Assembly: GCF_004801315.1 (NCBI RefSeq)
Contig: NZ_SSNW01000062.1
Coordinates: 1-35,192, forward strand
Origin: Deinococcus sp. Arct2-2
Lineage (GTDB): Bacteria; Deinococcota; Deinococci; Deinococcales; Deinococcaceae
Reading direction: 5' to 3'
DNA length: 35,192 nucleotides
Below, in pieces: positions 6,382 to 14,537 of this stretch; within the stretch, counting starts at the first letter, position 1; each line of letters starts with the position of its first letter. Under the pieces are notes generated by a model. That model made no database searches and had not been told where the DNA came from. It saw nothing but the letters and a program-made list of their open reading frames with translations. Made by a program: the position numbers and the translations under genes.

Positions 6382-7410
6382 ATGATTCCCGACCAGATGC
6401 TCGCCGCCCGCGTCCACGCCCAAGGCGGCCCGGACTTCCACCTCGACCTCGTGCCGGTGCCCGAACCCGGGCCATACCAGATTCTCGTGCGGGTCGAGTC
6501 CGCGTCCGTCAACTTCTCCGACGTCAAGCGCCGCCGCGGCGACCGCTACCCCTTCGATACCGCCTTTCCCTTCGTGCCCGGTGGCGAGATCGCGGGCACG
6601 GTGGTCGCGCTCGGCCCCGGCGTGGACGGTCCGCCGGTGGGGACTCGCGTCTTCGCCTTCGCGGGGCCCAATGGGTACGGCGGCTATGCCCAGTTCGCCG
6701 TCGCCTACGCGAGCGCCGCCGTGCCAATCCCCGATGCCCTCGACTTCGACGGGGCCAGCACCCTCATCGTTGCAGGCGCCACCGCGCGCATGGTGCTCAC
6801 GCTCACCGCGCGCGTGCAGCCCGGCGAAAGCGTGTTGGTGCTCGCCGCGACCGGCGGCGTGGGCAGCTTCGCCGTGCAGATCGCGCGCGCGCTCGGCGCC
6901 CGCGTCATTGCGGCCGTCGGCCATCCGGACAAGACCGGGGCGGCGCTCGCCCTCGGGGCGCACGACGTCGTGGTGTATACGGAGCCCGACTGGCCCGCGC
7001 GGGTGCGGACCCTCACGGACGGGCGAGGCGTGGACGTGGCCCTCGAAGCGTCCGGCGGGGACGCGCTGCGCGAGACCTTCTCGGCCCTCGCGCCCTTCGG
7101 GCGGCTCGTCGTGTTCGGCGCGGCAAGCGGCGTGTCTGCGTCCCTCGATCCCGCCACGATGGACACGTGGCTGTACGCTCCCGGCGCCAACCAGTCCATT
7201 ACCAGCTTCAATATCAACACGTGGTTCGTCGAACGTCCGCAGGAGGCCGGACCGGCCCTGATGGCGCTCGTGGACGACGCCTCGACGGGGCGGCTGCGGT
7301 TGCCCGACATCCGGACGTTGCCGCTGCGGGACGCGCGTGAAGCTCACCTGGCGCTGGAGGAGCGCCGCACGATCGGCAAGATCGTGCTCAAGCCCTGGCA
7401 GGAGGAGTGA
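6382..7410 (+). CDS. Quinone oxidoreductase-type (zinc-free MDR) dehydrogenase
   Basis: A protein of 342 residues of the medium-chain dehydrogenase/reductase family. The N-terminal GroES-like domain has VNFSDVKRRRGDRYPF and PFVPGGEIAGTVVALGPGV (residues about 43-83). The Rossmann domain has AATGGVGSFAVQIARALGA (about 155-173), the NADPH-binding loop of quinone oxidoreductases. No zinc-ligand cysteine set is seen, which fits the NADPH:quinone reductase branch. Its Shine-Dalgarno site is AAGGAGAG. It shares the operator of the regulator and ohr, so it probably detoxifies aldehydes, quinones or enones formed during peroxide stress; this is inference. A terminator hairpin follows at 7451-7477. 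Confidence 0.88.
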   Translation: MIPDQMLAARVHAQGGPDFHLDLVPVPEPGPYQILVRVESASVNFSDVKRRRGDRYPFDTAFPFVPGGEIAGTVVALGPGVDGPPVGTRVFAFAGPNGYGGYAQFAVAYASAAVPIPDALDFDGASTLIVAGATARMVLTLTARVQPGESVLVLAATGGVGSFAVQIARALGARVIAAVGHPDKTGAALALGAHDVVVYTEPDWPARVRTLTDGRGVDVALEASGGDALRETFSALAPFGRLVVFGAASGVSASLDPATMDTWLYAPGANQSITSFNINTWFVERPQEAGPALMALVDDASTGRLRLPDIRTLPLRDAREAHLALEERRTIGKIVLKPWQEE

Positions 7411-7450
7411 AGTGTGGTGGAGCGGCTGACGGCCCGACACAAAGTATGAG

Positions 7451-7477
7451 AAAGCGTCCCCGATCGGGGACACTTTT
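7451..7477 (+). terminator. Terminator after the dehydrogenase
   Basis: AAAGCGTCCCC, loop GATC, GGGGACACTTTT: a stem with one mismatch whose lower part is A-rich on the left and T-rich on the right. It lies 40 bp after the stop codon. Confidence 0.75.
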
Positions 7478-7557
7478 GCTGACGTTGCTCTTTGCAAGCA
7501 AGAGTTTCCACAAGATTGGACAAGGCGTGTGGGCGGACGAAAGAGCAGGGTCAGCAC

Positions 7558-7701
7558 ATGAACACTACGGTCAGTATGTCAACAATAGGTCATCCTGAAC
7601 AACGCACGTTCAGCGCGCTTGAACTCTACCAGTCTGTTGTCAGTACGCGCCTGAGGCGCTACGCTCCCCTTCAGGTTTCCGCTGCCTCTCGAGCACCCTG
7701 A
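7558..7701 (+). CDS. Possible small protein, 47 residues
   Basis: The ATG at 7558 has a purine-rich AGCAGGG upstream, and the frame ends 16 bp before a strong terminator hairpin at 7717-7758, so a short transcribed unit is conceivable. The sequence has no recognised family and no membrane segment. It may be chance or part of an insertion-sequence end, since an IS110 remnant follows. Confidence 0.2.
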   Translation: MNTTVSMSTIGHPEQRTFSALELYQSVVSTRLRRYAPLQVSAASRAP

Positions 7702-7716
7702 CTGCGCCCCGTGTCC

Positions 7717-7758
7717 AGCACGGTCAATACGATATTTGCTGTACTGACCGTGCTTTTT
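7717..7758 (+). terminator. Strong rho-independent terminator
   Basis: AGCACGGTCAATAC pairs with GTACTGACCGTGCT with one mismatch and is followed by TTTTT. It isolates the region upstream from the IS110 remnant. Confidence 0.8.
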
Positions 7759-7826
7759 CCTCTTCTGATCCTGAAATGAACGTCCTGCACGAAGCATTTT
7801 CTTGACTGGAAACTCTTGTTGCAAGG

Positions 7827-8508
7827 GATGCGTCGGTGTACCACATCCATCCCAGCCTGACCAGCCAATACCGAGCGCGTCGGGGGAAGAACAACCTGGT
7901 CGATGCCGAGGACGTCGCTCGGGTGTTGTTGGCCAACCCGCAACTCCCGCCCTACCGGCTGTGTCAGCAGCGCACCCGGTTGCAGGAATTGTCCCGCACG
8001 CCGGACAAGCTGGCCGAGCAGCGCAAGGCCAACCAGATGATGCTTGAAGCTCTTCCAGACACAACGACAGATGCGCTCCGCACTGCCGTTCGGGCGGTGC
8101 TGACATCGTTGGAAGCAGCGCTGAAGGAAGTGGAGCAAGCCATGGCGGCGTTGGTGGCCCAAGTTGCCCCCGCCCTATTGACGTGACGGGGGATCGGCGT
8201 GGTGCTCGCCGGCGCCGTATTGGGTGAAGTCGGTGATATCAAGCGGTTTGAAGGTGTCCATCACTTCGCCAGGTGGTGCGGCGCTGCCCCAGTGGAACGG
8301 GGCAGCGGAGAGAACACCCGCTGGTGCGTCAATATCAGCGGCAATCGGCAATTGAATCGAGTGCTTCACCTGATGGCGCTCACCCGGTTGAGGTGTGAAG
8401 AGCGCACCAGAACATTCGTGACGAAGAAGGAGCAAGAGGGAAAAACGAAACGGGCGGCACTTTGAGCACTCAAGACCCACTTGGCTCGCGAATTGTACCG
8501 AGCATTGC
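7827..8508 (+). pseudogene. IS110-family transposase remnant
   Basis: Three blocks in two frames fit one IS110-type transposase. The first (to the stop at 8184-8186) holds RGKNNLVDAEDVARVLLANP and RLQELSRTPDKLAEQRKANQ, the link after the DEDD domain, and ends in a coiled-coil-like ALKEVEQAMAALV. After a frameshift near 8190 comes GVVLAGAVLGEVGDIKRFEG and HFARWCGAAPVERGSGENTR, then NISGNRQLNRVLHLMALTR, the Transposase_20 domain. A stop at 8463-8465 separates this from ALKTHLARELYRAL, the usual C-terminus. The first 70-90 residues with the catalytic acidic residues are missing. The element is dead. Confidence 0.8.
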
Positions 8509-8671
8509 ACGCCAGCCACGTTGGCGGCCCCATCCCAGCCCCTCTGAGGATCTTTTTCTCAGCCGACTTGACATACCAGGTTCAGGCCGTCAGCTGCCGT
8601 AGGTTCAGTTCAGGCAACACAACCGTTTTGCGATCTGTTGTGTGGGGCGGGTCTCGTTTCTCTCTGTCAGC

Positions 8672-9796
8672 TTAAGGGCTGCACTGAACGCGGTGGTTGG
8701 CCGGATCTTCGCGCACCAGTTGACACCACTGTTCAGCGGACAGATGAGAGACGGAGGGAAGGGCGTAACCACGTTCACTCAGCACCGTGCGGAGCTGATC
8801 TGGGTAATCCGTAATCAACCCGTCCACACCCGCGTCCATCAATGACTCAAAAGTTGCCCGGTCATCGACTGTCCAAGGGACGACCTTCATCCCTGCAGCG
8901 TGAGCCGCCTGAACGAGGGCAGGCGTGGTGAAGGGCACGTAGTTGGCCTGGCCGACCCGGCCGTTCTGAGGGTCGCCGTGGACCGGAGACACGGTATTGA
9001 CTCCAAAAGATTTCGCGGCGGCCACGTACTTGTCCTGCAAGGTGGTGCCAGGCACGTCGTCAATGTCCAGTCCACCGAGCCACGGTGACTTGCCCGGCTG
9101 TCCCAGCTGTAAAAATTGCTGTCCGTTGGTCAGGGCCACGATGGGGAGCTTGGGAGCGAGTTGGCGCACCAGCATCAGGGAACCCCAATCGAAGCTTTGA
9201 ACCGTGACTTGGTTGGCGAGGCCAGAGCGTTGAATTTCGGCCAGCACTGTGGTGACGAAGAGTTCCCGGGGGGCCGTTTCACTGGGTGCCCCGGCCTCCA
9301 CTTTGGTTTCGATATTCAGTTTGACGGCCGTGTTGCCGTAGGCCTTGACCAACTTGAAGACATCGTTGAGTTCGGGCATGGTGAGACCGGGCACGACACG
9401 CTGAAACGGAAAGTCGGCCAACACCAGGCTGCCGCAGTCCATGGTTTTGATTTGGGCCAGCGTGAGATTGACGATGTACTTGCCGACGTAAGGATATTCA
9501 GGATCTGCTGGCGTGATGGGGGCGGTGTCACGACATTTCTTGTCGGAGATCTTGCGGTCGTGTGTGACCACGACCTGGTGGTCTTCAGTGACTTGCGTAT
9601 CAAGTTCGAGAGTGCTGACGCCCAATTCGAGGGCATGGGCGAAACTAGCCAGCGAATTTTCGGTGACCAACGCGAGCCCGCCCCGGTGAGCCTGAAGATC
9701 AAAGGGAGGCCCTGCGGACGGGGAGACCGTCTCGCGGCACGCCACCAGAGAGAGCAGGGCAGTGGTGAGGACAGCCAAGCGCACAGGCATGTTCAT
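8672..9796 (-). CDS. Glycerophosphodiester phosphodiesterase, lipoprotein
   Basis: A protein of 374 residues of the GDPD family, which hydrolyses glycerophosphodiesters to glycerol 3-phosphate and an alcohol. The N-terminus is a lipoprotein signal with lipobox LVAC at 17-20, so the enzyme is probably anchored outside the cytoplasmic membrane. Catalytic and metal residues of the TIM barrel are present: His37 and Arg38 (AHRGG), Glu64 and Asp66 (LELDTQ), and His79 (VTHD). Further blocks are NIETKVEAG, VQSFDWGSL, and the closing VPWTVDD, then DAGVDGLITDYPDQL. The length fits the longer periplasmic forms. The ATG at 9796 (or 9790) gives the best signal peptide; a GTG at 9805 is also open. No clear Shine-Dalgarno site is seen. 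Confidence 0.92.
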   Translation of the reverse strand: MNMPVRLAVLTTALLSLVACRETVSPSAGPPFDLQAHRGGLALVTENSLASFAHALELGVSTLELDTQVTEDHQVVVTHDRKISDKKCRDTAPITPADPEYPYVGKYIVNLTLAQIKTMDCGSLVLADFPFQRVVPGLTMPELNDVFKLVKAYGNTAVKLNIETKVEAGAPSETAPRELFVTTVLAEIQRSGLANQVTVQSFDWGSLMLVRQLAPKLPIVALTNGQQFLQLGQPGKSPWLGGLDIDDVPGTTLQDKYVAAAKSFGVNTVSPVHGDPQNGRVGQANYVPFTTPALVQAAHAAGMKVVPWTVDDRATFESLMDAGVDGLITDYPDQLRTVLSERGYALPSVSHLSAEQWCQLVREDPANHRVQCSP

Positions 9797-9889
9797 GGGG
9801 AGCACTGTGCGTGAGAACTGTCACGCCAGAGTATGTCTGGAGGGTGTCAAGACAAGTGGAACCGTCTGCCTTGCGTATGGATCACTGCT

Positions 9890-10143
9890 GGGACGTGCTC
9901 TTCCCAGCAGCCGTAGGTCATGGGGCTCGGCTGTCTCGGTGGCTCAGTGCCGCCCGAGGAAACTGCCCGGCATGAAGCCGTACTCGTCCACGCCCGCCAC
10001 AACCCGTGGCGCAGGCCACCGGCAAAGAGCGGGCCGACCTCGACGTCCCATTTGCGCAGCATCTCGTGACCAATCAGGGTGCCGCGCCGCTGCAGCATCT
10101 GTACATCTCGGGAACTGGGAGGAACACAGTCGTTCAGCCCCTA
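9890..10143 (-). pseudogene. IS6-family transposase remnant
   Basis: On the minus strand, directly after the TetR stop, one frame reads SRDVQMLQRRGTLIGHEMLR then KWDVEVGPLFAGGLRH, the helix-turn-helix of IS6-type transposases. A shifted frame continues VDEYGFMPGSFLGRH and, after a stop, ATETAEPHDLRLLGR, which fits the IS6 segment after the first catalytic aspartate. The piece between (with WHLDE) is deleted and the C-terminal half is absent. It is an inactive fragment. Confidence 0.65.
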
Positions 10144-10716
10144 TCAGGGCCGTTTCATGGCCCGTAATCCGGCGTCCAGCATGGAGACCAGCCACTCAAA
10201 GCTCTGATCAATATCAGTGGGAAGGCCGAAGCCCTGCTGAGCTTCCAACCCCACGAAGCCCGTGACCGCCGCCCGAGTGGCGCGCGCCGCGTAAATCGCC
10301 TGCTCGCCTTCCAGTCCGTAACCGCGCAGCACCGCCAACACGGTGTCCAGCAGGGCGTGCGAGGCCGCCTTGAGTGTCTCGTCCTCATGCTCGAAATGGC
10401 GCTGCATGGCGGCAAACAGGCCCGGCCGCTGCCGAGCGAAGTCGCGTTCGGCCGTAGCGACGGCGTGCAAGGCTTCCAGTCCACTTCGTCCGGTCGCGCT
10501 GCGCTGCACGCGATCGGTGAGTTCCTGCATCCCGCGCACCCGCAAGCCGCGCTGCACCGCTTCGATGCTGGTGACGTGGTTATAGAGCGAGGGCGTGCGC
10601 ACACCCAGTTCCTCAGCCAACGTTTTGAGCGTGAACTGATGCAGTCCCACGCGGTCAGCCAGTTCAGCGGCGGCCCCGATGATCTGCGGCTGAGTGAGCC
10701 CTGGCCGGGTGCTCAT
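10144..10716 (-). CDS. TetR-family regulator of the DUF4260/hydrolase operon
   Basis: A protein of 190 residues. The helix-turn-helix is IIGAAAELADRVGLHQFTLK, then LAEELGVRTPSLYNHV (residues about 12-48). The C-terminal part (ATAERDFARQRPGLFAAM, then ATRAAVTGFVGLEAQQGFG) looks like the WHG/TetR_C_33 type found on regulators of hydrolases and efflux genes. Its ATG overlaps the stop of the hydrolase gene (ATGA). It is the last gene of a three-gene operon whose promoter carries a 19-bp palindrome at 12004-12022, the likely target for autoregulation. The inducer is unknown. Confidence 0.88.
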   Translation of the reverse strand: MSTRPGLTQPQIIGAAAELADRVGLHQFTLKTLAEELGVRTPSLYNHVTSIEAVQRGLRVRGMQELTDRVQRSATGRSGLEALHAVATAERDFARQRPGLFAAMQRHFEHEDETLKAASHALLDTVLAVLRGYGLEGEQAIYAARATRAAVTGFVGLEAQQGFGLPTDIDQSFEWLVSMLDAGLRAMKRP

Positions 10717-11576
10717 TGCTGCTGCACCTTCAGAAAGTCCAGAACTACGCTGGCAGTACGCTGCGGCAACTCCGCCTGTGGATAATGACCGGCCCCCTCG
10801 ACCATGACGAGCTGACCGTGCAGCGCTCCGGCAATGAAGTCACCTTCGGCCTGCGGGTCGGGGAAGTCGGGGTCGGCGTGGCCCATCAAGACCAGCGTGG
10901 GCGTGCGAACCTCTGAGAGCTGGGCCGCGACCGGAGAGCGGGTGGCCCGCAGCATGGCCTGAAGCGCTTCGAAGCGCCCCGGCTCACTCAGGTTGGCCCG
11001 GAGACGCGCCAGGTAGGCTGAATGGTCGGCCGGCTTGCCCCCCTTGAACAGCGTGGCGAAGTAGGCCAGCCAGCCGCTCACCTTCCAGGGCCCTGACAGC
11101 GCCACGCGCATCATCAGACGCTGGACAGCCGTCACACGGGCGTCACGAACAAAAGCCCCAATCAGGATCAGTCCCGCCACTTGTTCAGGATGGTGCGCCG
11201 CCGTCCACACCGCTGCGCCGCCGCTGTACGAGTTTCCCATCAGAATTGCGGGGCCAGCGTCTAAAGAGTCGATCAGGATCTTGAGATCGTCGCCCAAGGC
11301 CATGGGCGAGTAGTCGGGCCACCCCGCACTCGATTCCCCTTGTCCGCGCGGATCGAGCGTGATGACCCGGTAGCCCGCCGACACCAGCAGTGGCGTGAAC
11401 AGACGGTAGGTTTGGCGCAGGTCACCCAGACCGGGCACTGCCACAATCAGCGGGCCACTGCCTTGATCGTCGTAGGCGAGCTGTCCGTCGGGGAGCGCAA
11501 GGAAGCGAGTTGTGGCATCCGTGGTCGAATTCGTCATGGCAATGGGCTCCGGGGTGCGGGTGAGGGCGGCCGTCAT
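10713..11576 (-). CDS. Alpha/beta hydrolase
   Basis: A protein of 287 residues with a complete alpha/beta-hydrolase fold. The oxyanion region is VAVPGLGDLRQTYR (about 45-58), DPRGQGES follows at 75-82, and the nucleophile elbow GNSYSGG has Ser116 near the centre. The acid is probably in MGHADPDFPD and the histidine in VEGAGHYPQAELP. It resembles serine esterases and C-C hydrolases of the haloperoxidase/epoxide-hydrolase group; the substrate cannot be named. The ATG at 11576 is chosen because it overlaps the stop of the DUF4260 gene (ATGA), but a second ATG at 11537 would remove a non-conserved N-terminus. It overlaps the TetR start by 4 bp. Confidence 0.9.
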   Translation of the reverse strand: MTAALTRTPEPIAMTNSTTDATTRFLALPDGQLAYDDQGSGPLIVAVPGLGDLRQTYRLFTPLLVSAGYRVITLDPRGQGESSAGWPDYSPMALGDDLKILIDSLDAGPAILMGNSYSGGAAVWTAAHHPEQVAGLILIGAFVRDARVTAVQRLMMRVALSGPWKVSGWLAYFATLFKGGKPADHSAYLARLRANLSEPGRFEALQAMLRATRSPVAAQLSEVRTPTLVLMGHADPDFPDPQAEGDFIAGALHGQLVMVEGAGHYPQAELPQRTASVVLDFLKVQQQ

Positions 11577-11971
11577 GCGTTCACGCCCGTTCCAGTCTGG
11601 CTCGTCTTGGGACGGCCCAGCCGGCCCAGATGGGTGTCCTGGAAGGCGGTCGCCTGCTTCAAGCCGTACCCCCAGAGGCGATCCCAGCCGATGTGAGCAG
11701 TCCAGATCAGGGCAGCGAATTGGAGTGCTGGGCTGGCGAGCAGCAGGCCCAGCAGGCCGAGCAGCGCCGTGAGCAGATAGGTGTGTGACAGGTTGTAGGC
11801 GAGTGCGCCGGTGCGCGGGCCGAACCGGTAAGCCACAAAGCTCAGGTCGGGAGCCAGCACCAGCAGCCAGGGCCAGCCGGGGCCGCCCAGATGGACGTAG
11901 GCCGCAATGCTCAGGCCCAGCGCGGCGCCGCCTTCCAACCGCAGGTATGTGGTCACAGGAATGAAGTTCAT
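11573..11971 (-). CDS. DUF4260 family membrane protein
   Basis: A protein of 132 residues that matches the small membrane family DUF4260: LRLEGGAALGLSIAAYVHLGG at the start, then WLLVLAPDLSFVAYRFGPR, GALAYNLSHTYLLTALLGLL, and the closing HIGWDRLWGYGLKQATAFQDTHLG. Three or four hydrophobic helices are visible. The function of the family is unknown. It is the first gene of the operon, with AAAGGAGG before the ATG and a regulated promoter upstream. It is translationally coupled to the hydrolase. Confidence 0.88.
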   Translation of the reverse strand: MNFIPVTTYLRLEGGAALGLSIAAYVHLGGPGWPWLLVLAPDLSFVAYRFGPRTGALAYNLSHTYLLTALLGLLGLLLASPALQFAALIWTAHIGWDRLWGYGLKQATAFQDTHLGRLGRPKTSQTGTGVNA

Positions 11972-11997
11972 CAGTTGCCTCCTTTGCTAACGTATTT

Positions 11998-12027
11998 AGT
12001 CTAAAACTAATTCAATTAGTTTGTCAA
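11998..12027 (-). promoter_or_regulatory. Operon promoter with spacer-filling palindrome
   Basis: On the minus strand TTGACA (12027-12022), an 18-bp spacer and TAGACT (12003-11998). The perfect palindrome AAACTAATTCAATTAGTTT (12004-12022) fills the spacer exactly. A repressor bound there would cover both promoter boxes. The TetR protein encoded at the end of the operon is the obvious candidate. Confidence 0.75.
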
Positions 12028-12071
12028 GCCAAGACTTGGTGCCGATGGCCTCGCCTTCATTTGACCCGCGG

Positions 12072-12131
12072 CAGCAGGCTGAGGGCAGGGGTGGACTGGA
12101 TTCTCAGTCCACCCCTGCCCTCAGCCTGCTG
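12072..12131. terminator. 27-bp perfect hairpin between operons
   Basis: The left arm 12072-12098 is exactly complementary to the right arm 12105-12131, around a 6-nt loop (GATTCT). It stands between the end of the SnoaL operon and the promoter of the DUF4260 operon, both on the minus strand, so it could stop read-through. Neither side has a U-tract, and such a long perfect stem is unusual for an ordinary terminator. Confidence 0.5.
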
Positions 12132-12367
12132 TGACGTCAGTTCAGGACACACGACCGTTTTGCCGCATTCTGACGCGGGCTGATGAACAACCAAGAGCAC
12201 ACGTTGCTGTGCCAGTTCAGATGAGGCCTGGCCATCCGCCTGTCAGTTGCCATTTGAGTTGCTGAACAATCTATTTGGGGGCGTTGGATCAGCTCAATTG
12301 GACAATGTGGTATTGGCGTGTTGTGGGTGTTGGCGCACTCGCCTACAGAGGCGAGCAGCCTGAGCTC
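12132..12367. other. Intergenic stretch with a repeated 26-bp motif
   Basis: No coding sequence is seen. A 26-bp stretch at 12138-12163 (starting CAGTTCAGG and ending ACCGTTTTGC) matches 8606-8631 in the same orientation with three mismatches. It may mark insertion-sequence ends. Confidence 0.35.
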
Positions 12368-12988
12368 TTACCGGTCATAAGGCCGTGTGGAGACGTCCAC
12401 AAAAGGCTGAGGCAAGCCTTGAACTCCCAACTGAATCAGTGCCCTGGGCCAGTCGAATTGATCCCAGTGTTCGTATAGCATTCCGTCACGCACTGTCCAG
12501 AGATCAATGGCATCGAACTCAATCTTCTGATTATTGGCTTCGATGCCCAGGAACGGCGCTCCAGTCAGGGTGCCCGTCCATGTCCAGCGGGTGACGACCC
12601 GGTCTGTGGTGGCCAACACGTCGCGCAGAATAAAGCGGGCATCTGGAAACGACTGATAAATCACGGGGAGAAAATCAATCAGTCCCTGGCGGCCTTCATT
12701 GACCAGTGGATTATGCTGAAGATAGTCCTGGGCCACGATCTGGTTGAGAATCTGGATTCGCCCCTCCTGAGAGCGGGTATTCAGCAGATCACGGGAAAAG
12801 GTTTCGCCCAGCCAGCGGTTATAGGCCGCTGTGCCTTTTGCAGCAGGGGGGCGCAGTGAAGCAGCGGGAGCGGCGAAGGTGGGAGCCGCCTGTCCGCCTG
12901 CCTGGGCAGGTGGAGAAAGGGGAGCCAGCAGCAGCAGGGCAGCAATGACAGGACGAGCAAAGGGGCGAACAGAAGCGGGGAAGGTCAT
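12368..12988 (-). CDS. Secreted SnoaL-like polyketide-cyclase-fold protein
   Basis: A protein of 206 residues with a signal peptide (Arg-rich start, hydrophobic VIAALLLLAPLSPP, AQA cleavage near residue 30) and a SnoaL-like domain of the NTF2 fold. Typical features are QIVAQDYLQHNPLVNEGRQG (about 80-100), the RFILRDVLATTDRVVTRWTW strand pair, and the closing GMLYEHWDQFDWP. The family covers ester cyclases and many uncharacterised small-molecule-binding proteins. An AGGAGA site precedes the ATG. It follows a second SnoaL-like gene by 35 bp, probably in one transcript regulated by the divergent LysR gene. Confidence 0.85.
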   Translation of the reverse strand: MTFPASVRPFARPVIAALLLLAPLSPPAQAGGQAAPTFAAPAASLRPPAAKGTAAYNRWLGETFSRDLLNTRSQEGRIQILNQIVAQDYLQHNPLVNEGRQGLIDFLPVIYQSFPDARFILRDVLATTDRVVTRWTWTGTLTGAPFLGIEANNQKIEFDAIDLWTVRDGMLYEHWDQFDWPRALIQLGVQGLPQPFVDVSTRPYDR

Positions 12989-13023
12989 GGTTCTCCTGGA
13001 GAGGGATGCAGGCTTGAAGGGGT

Positions 13024-13437
13024 TCAGGAGCGGTGGCCGCCGAGTTGTTGCAGGAGGCCGTGAAGATCCTGAGCCGGGTAGGTTTCGAGCAGGCGGCCTG
13101 CTTGCAACACGTAGATAGAGATTCCAGAAAAGGTCACTGTCTGTTGGGTGGCCGGAAACCCGAAGAACTCGCGGGCGTGAAGCATGCGTCCCGTCCAGCG
13201 CACGGCGACGCGGTCGCCTTCGGCCAGCAGGTCTTTGATGTCGAACCGAATCTGGTCGAATCCGGCCTGAAGGCCCAGCAGGTTTGCTTTGGCGGCTTCG
13301 ATGCCCTCGCGGGCAGGCGTTGCACCAAAATCGCGGTACTCAGGAGCCAGAAGGTCATCCAGCACCGCGACCTGACCTTGGTTGAATGCTTCTTCGTAAA
13401 ATCGGCGGACGACGGCTTTGTGTTCTTCGGTGGACAT
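13024..13437 (-). CDS. SnoaL-like ester cyclase family protein
   Basis: A protein of 137 residues without a signal peptide, of the SnoaL-like/ester cyclase family. Features are EEHKAVVRRFYEEAFNQGQV at the start, LDDLLAPEYRDFG, IRFDIKDLLAEGDRVAVRW and the closing ISIYVLQAGRLLETY. The ATG at 13437 is chosen for the AGGAGG site just upstream; longer open sequence beyond it is not family-like. It heads a two-gene unit and is divergent from a LysR-family gene 185 bp away, the usual layout for a LysR target. The substrate is unknown. Confidence 0.87.
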   Translation of the reverse strand: MSTEEHKAVVRRFYEEAFNQGQVAVLDDLLAPEYRDFGATPAREGIEAAKANLLGLQAGFDQIRFDIKDLLAEGDRVAVRWTGRMLHAREFFGFPATQQTVTFSGISIYVLQAGRLLETYPAQDLHGLLQQLGGHRS

Positions 13438-13609
13438 GCTGCCTCCTGGACAAACGACGGTCGGACGAGACACCCTGACCAGGTGCGCCTCTAAGGATCG
13501 CCACAGCTCATTGCTGTGCAAGCTGTTGGTGCACGGGGCACCGCTCTCGTTACGCAGTAGCTTGCGGCCAAAGGTAGTGGCGCGTCCAATAAGCACAAGC
13601 TTGCCAGTT

Positions 13610-13624
13610 ATAAGCTCTGCTTAT
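13610..13624 (+). promoter_or_regulatory. LysR box overlapping the lysR start
   Basis: ATAAGCTCTGCTTAT is a perfect inverted repeat with a 3-bp centre and includes a T-N11-A motif. It runs into the ATG at 13623. A related half (ATAAGC) stands about 20 bp upstream. A TATAAG box at 13609-13614 lies 8 nt before the ATG, so the site would cover the promoter of the regulator itself. Confidence 0.6.
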
Positions 13625-14537
13625 GCAACTGGAACTTCGGCAACTCCGGTCTTTCGTCACGGTGGCCGAAACACTGAATTTTACGCGGGCTGCCGAACAG
13701 TTGCTGATCTCTCAGCCTGCCCTGTCGCAGCAAATCGTCCGGACTGAGCAGCAGTTGGGCGTGCAACTGCTTGAACGTGATCGCCGTCAGGTGCGTCTTA
13801 CCCCCGCAGGCGACGAGTTGCTGATTCGTGCGCGTCGCCTGCTGCAAGACCACGAGGAACTATTCCGAGCGGTGCGCCGCGTAGCGGGCGTTCAAGACAC
13901 GTTGCGGGTAGGGTATGTGGAATCGAGCAACCTGCCGTTTATTGCGCCGGCTGTTCGGGCCGTGCAGCAGGCGTTTCCGCAGGTTCGGGTGGAGCGGCTG
14001 GAAGTGTACTCGGCGTTGCAGGCTCAGGCCGTGCTGGAACGGCGCATTGATGTGGGCATTGGCGGATTGCCCGTAGAGCAAGCTGGGCTGGATTCGCTGC
14101 TGCTGATGAACACGCGTTGGTCGGTGGCGCTTCCAGCCGCCCATCCGTTGGCCAGCGTTGATGCCGTGCCTGTGGCGGCCCTCAGGGATTTGCCTCTGAT
14201 CGTGACTCCAGCGCACATCAATCCACCGCTGTATCAGTGGTTGCTGGGCCAATGCCGCCGTCAGGGATTTGAGGCCAGGATCGTATTTGAATCGACGTCG
14301 ATGGCCGGGGCCATGCAACTGGCCCTCGAACAGGTGGGTTTCCCCGTGGTGTGTTCCAGCAGCGCGCTGGGCCGCTGGCCGGGGATGGTGGTGCGGCCAC
14401 TTGCTGACCCGGAAGCGGCCACACAGCTCGGAGCCATCTGGCGCAGTGATGGGCGTTCGCCGCTGGTTCGAACCTTCGTCAGGGCTGCCGCCAAACTTCA
14501 GGGTGTCTCCCCAAGGGCGACAGCGCAGACGGCATGA
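13623..14537 (+). CDS. LysR-family transcriptional regulator
   Basis: A protein of 304 residues, normal LysR length. The N-terminal winged helix reads LRQLRSFVTVAETLNFTRAA, then LLISQPALSQQIVRTEQQLG (residues about 5-45), followed by the linker helix and a two-lobe substrate-binding domain starting LRVGYVESSNLPFIAPAVRA near residue 93. It is divergent from the two SnoaL-like genes, its likely targets. There is no Shine-Dalgarno site before the ATG, and a palindrome overlaps the start. A weak stem (AGGGCCAG with CTGGCCCT, 14549-14578) follows the stop. Confidence 0.92.
   Translation: MQLELRQLRSFVTVAETLNFTRAAEQLLISQPALSQQIVRTEQQLGVQLLERDRRQVRLTPAGDELLIRARRLLQDHEELFRAVRRVAGVQDTLRVGYVESSNLPFIAPAVRAVQQAFPQVRVERLEVYSALQAQAVLERRIDVGIGGLPVEQAGLDSLLLMNTRWSVALPAAHPLASVDAVPVAALRDLPLIVTPAHINPPLYQWLLGQCRRQGFEARIVFESTSMAGAMQLALEQVGFPVVCSSSALGRWPGMVVRPLADPEAATQLGAIWRSDGRSPLVRTFVRAAAKLQGVSPRATAQTA

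Noticed and set aside
6367..7557. 396-codon minus-strand open frame
   Set aside because: It is opposite the dehydrogenase, rich in Arg, Gly and His, without family motifs.
7600..7830. IS110 bridge-RNA region upstream of the transposase remnant
   Set aside because: The N-terminal part of the transposase is missing, so the sequence before the remnant is probably not the original left end, and no diagnostic RNA structure could be recognised by eye.
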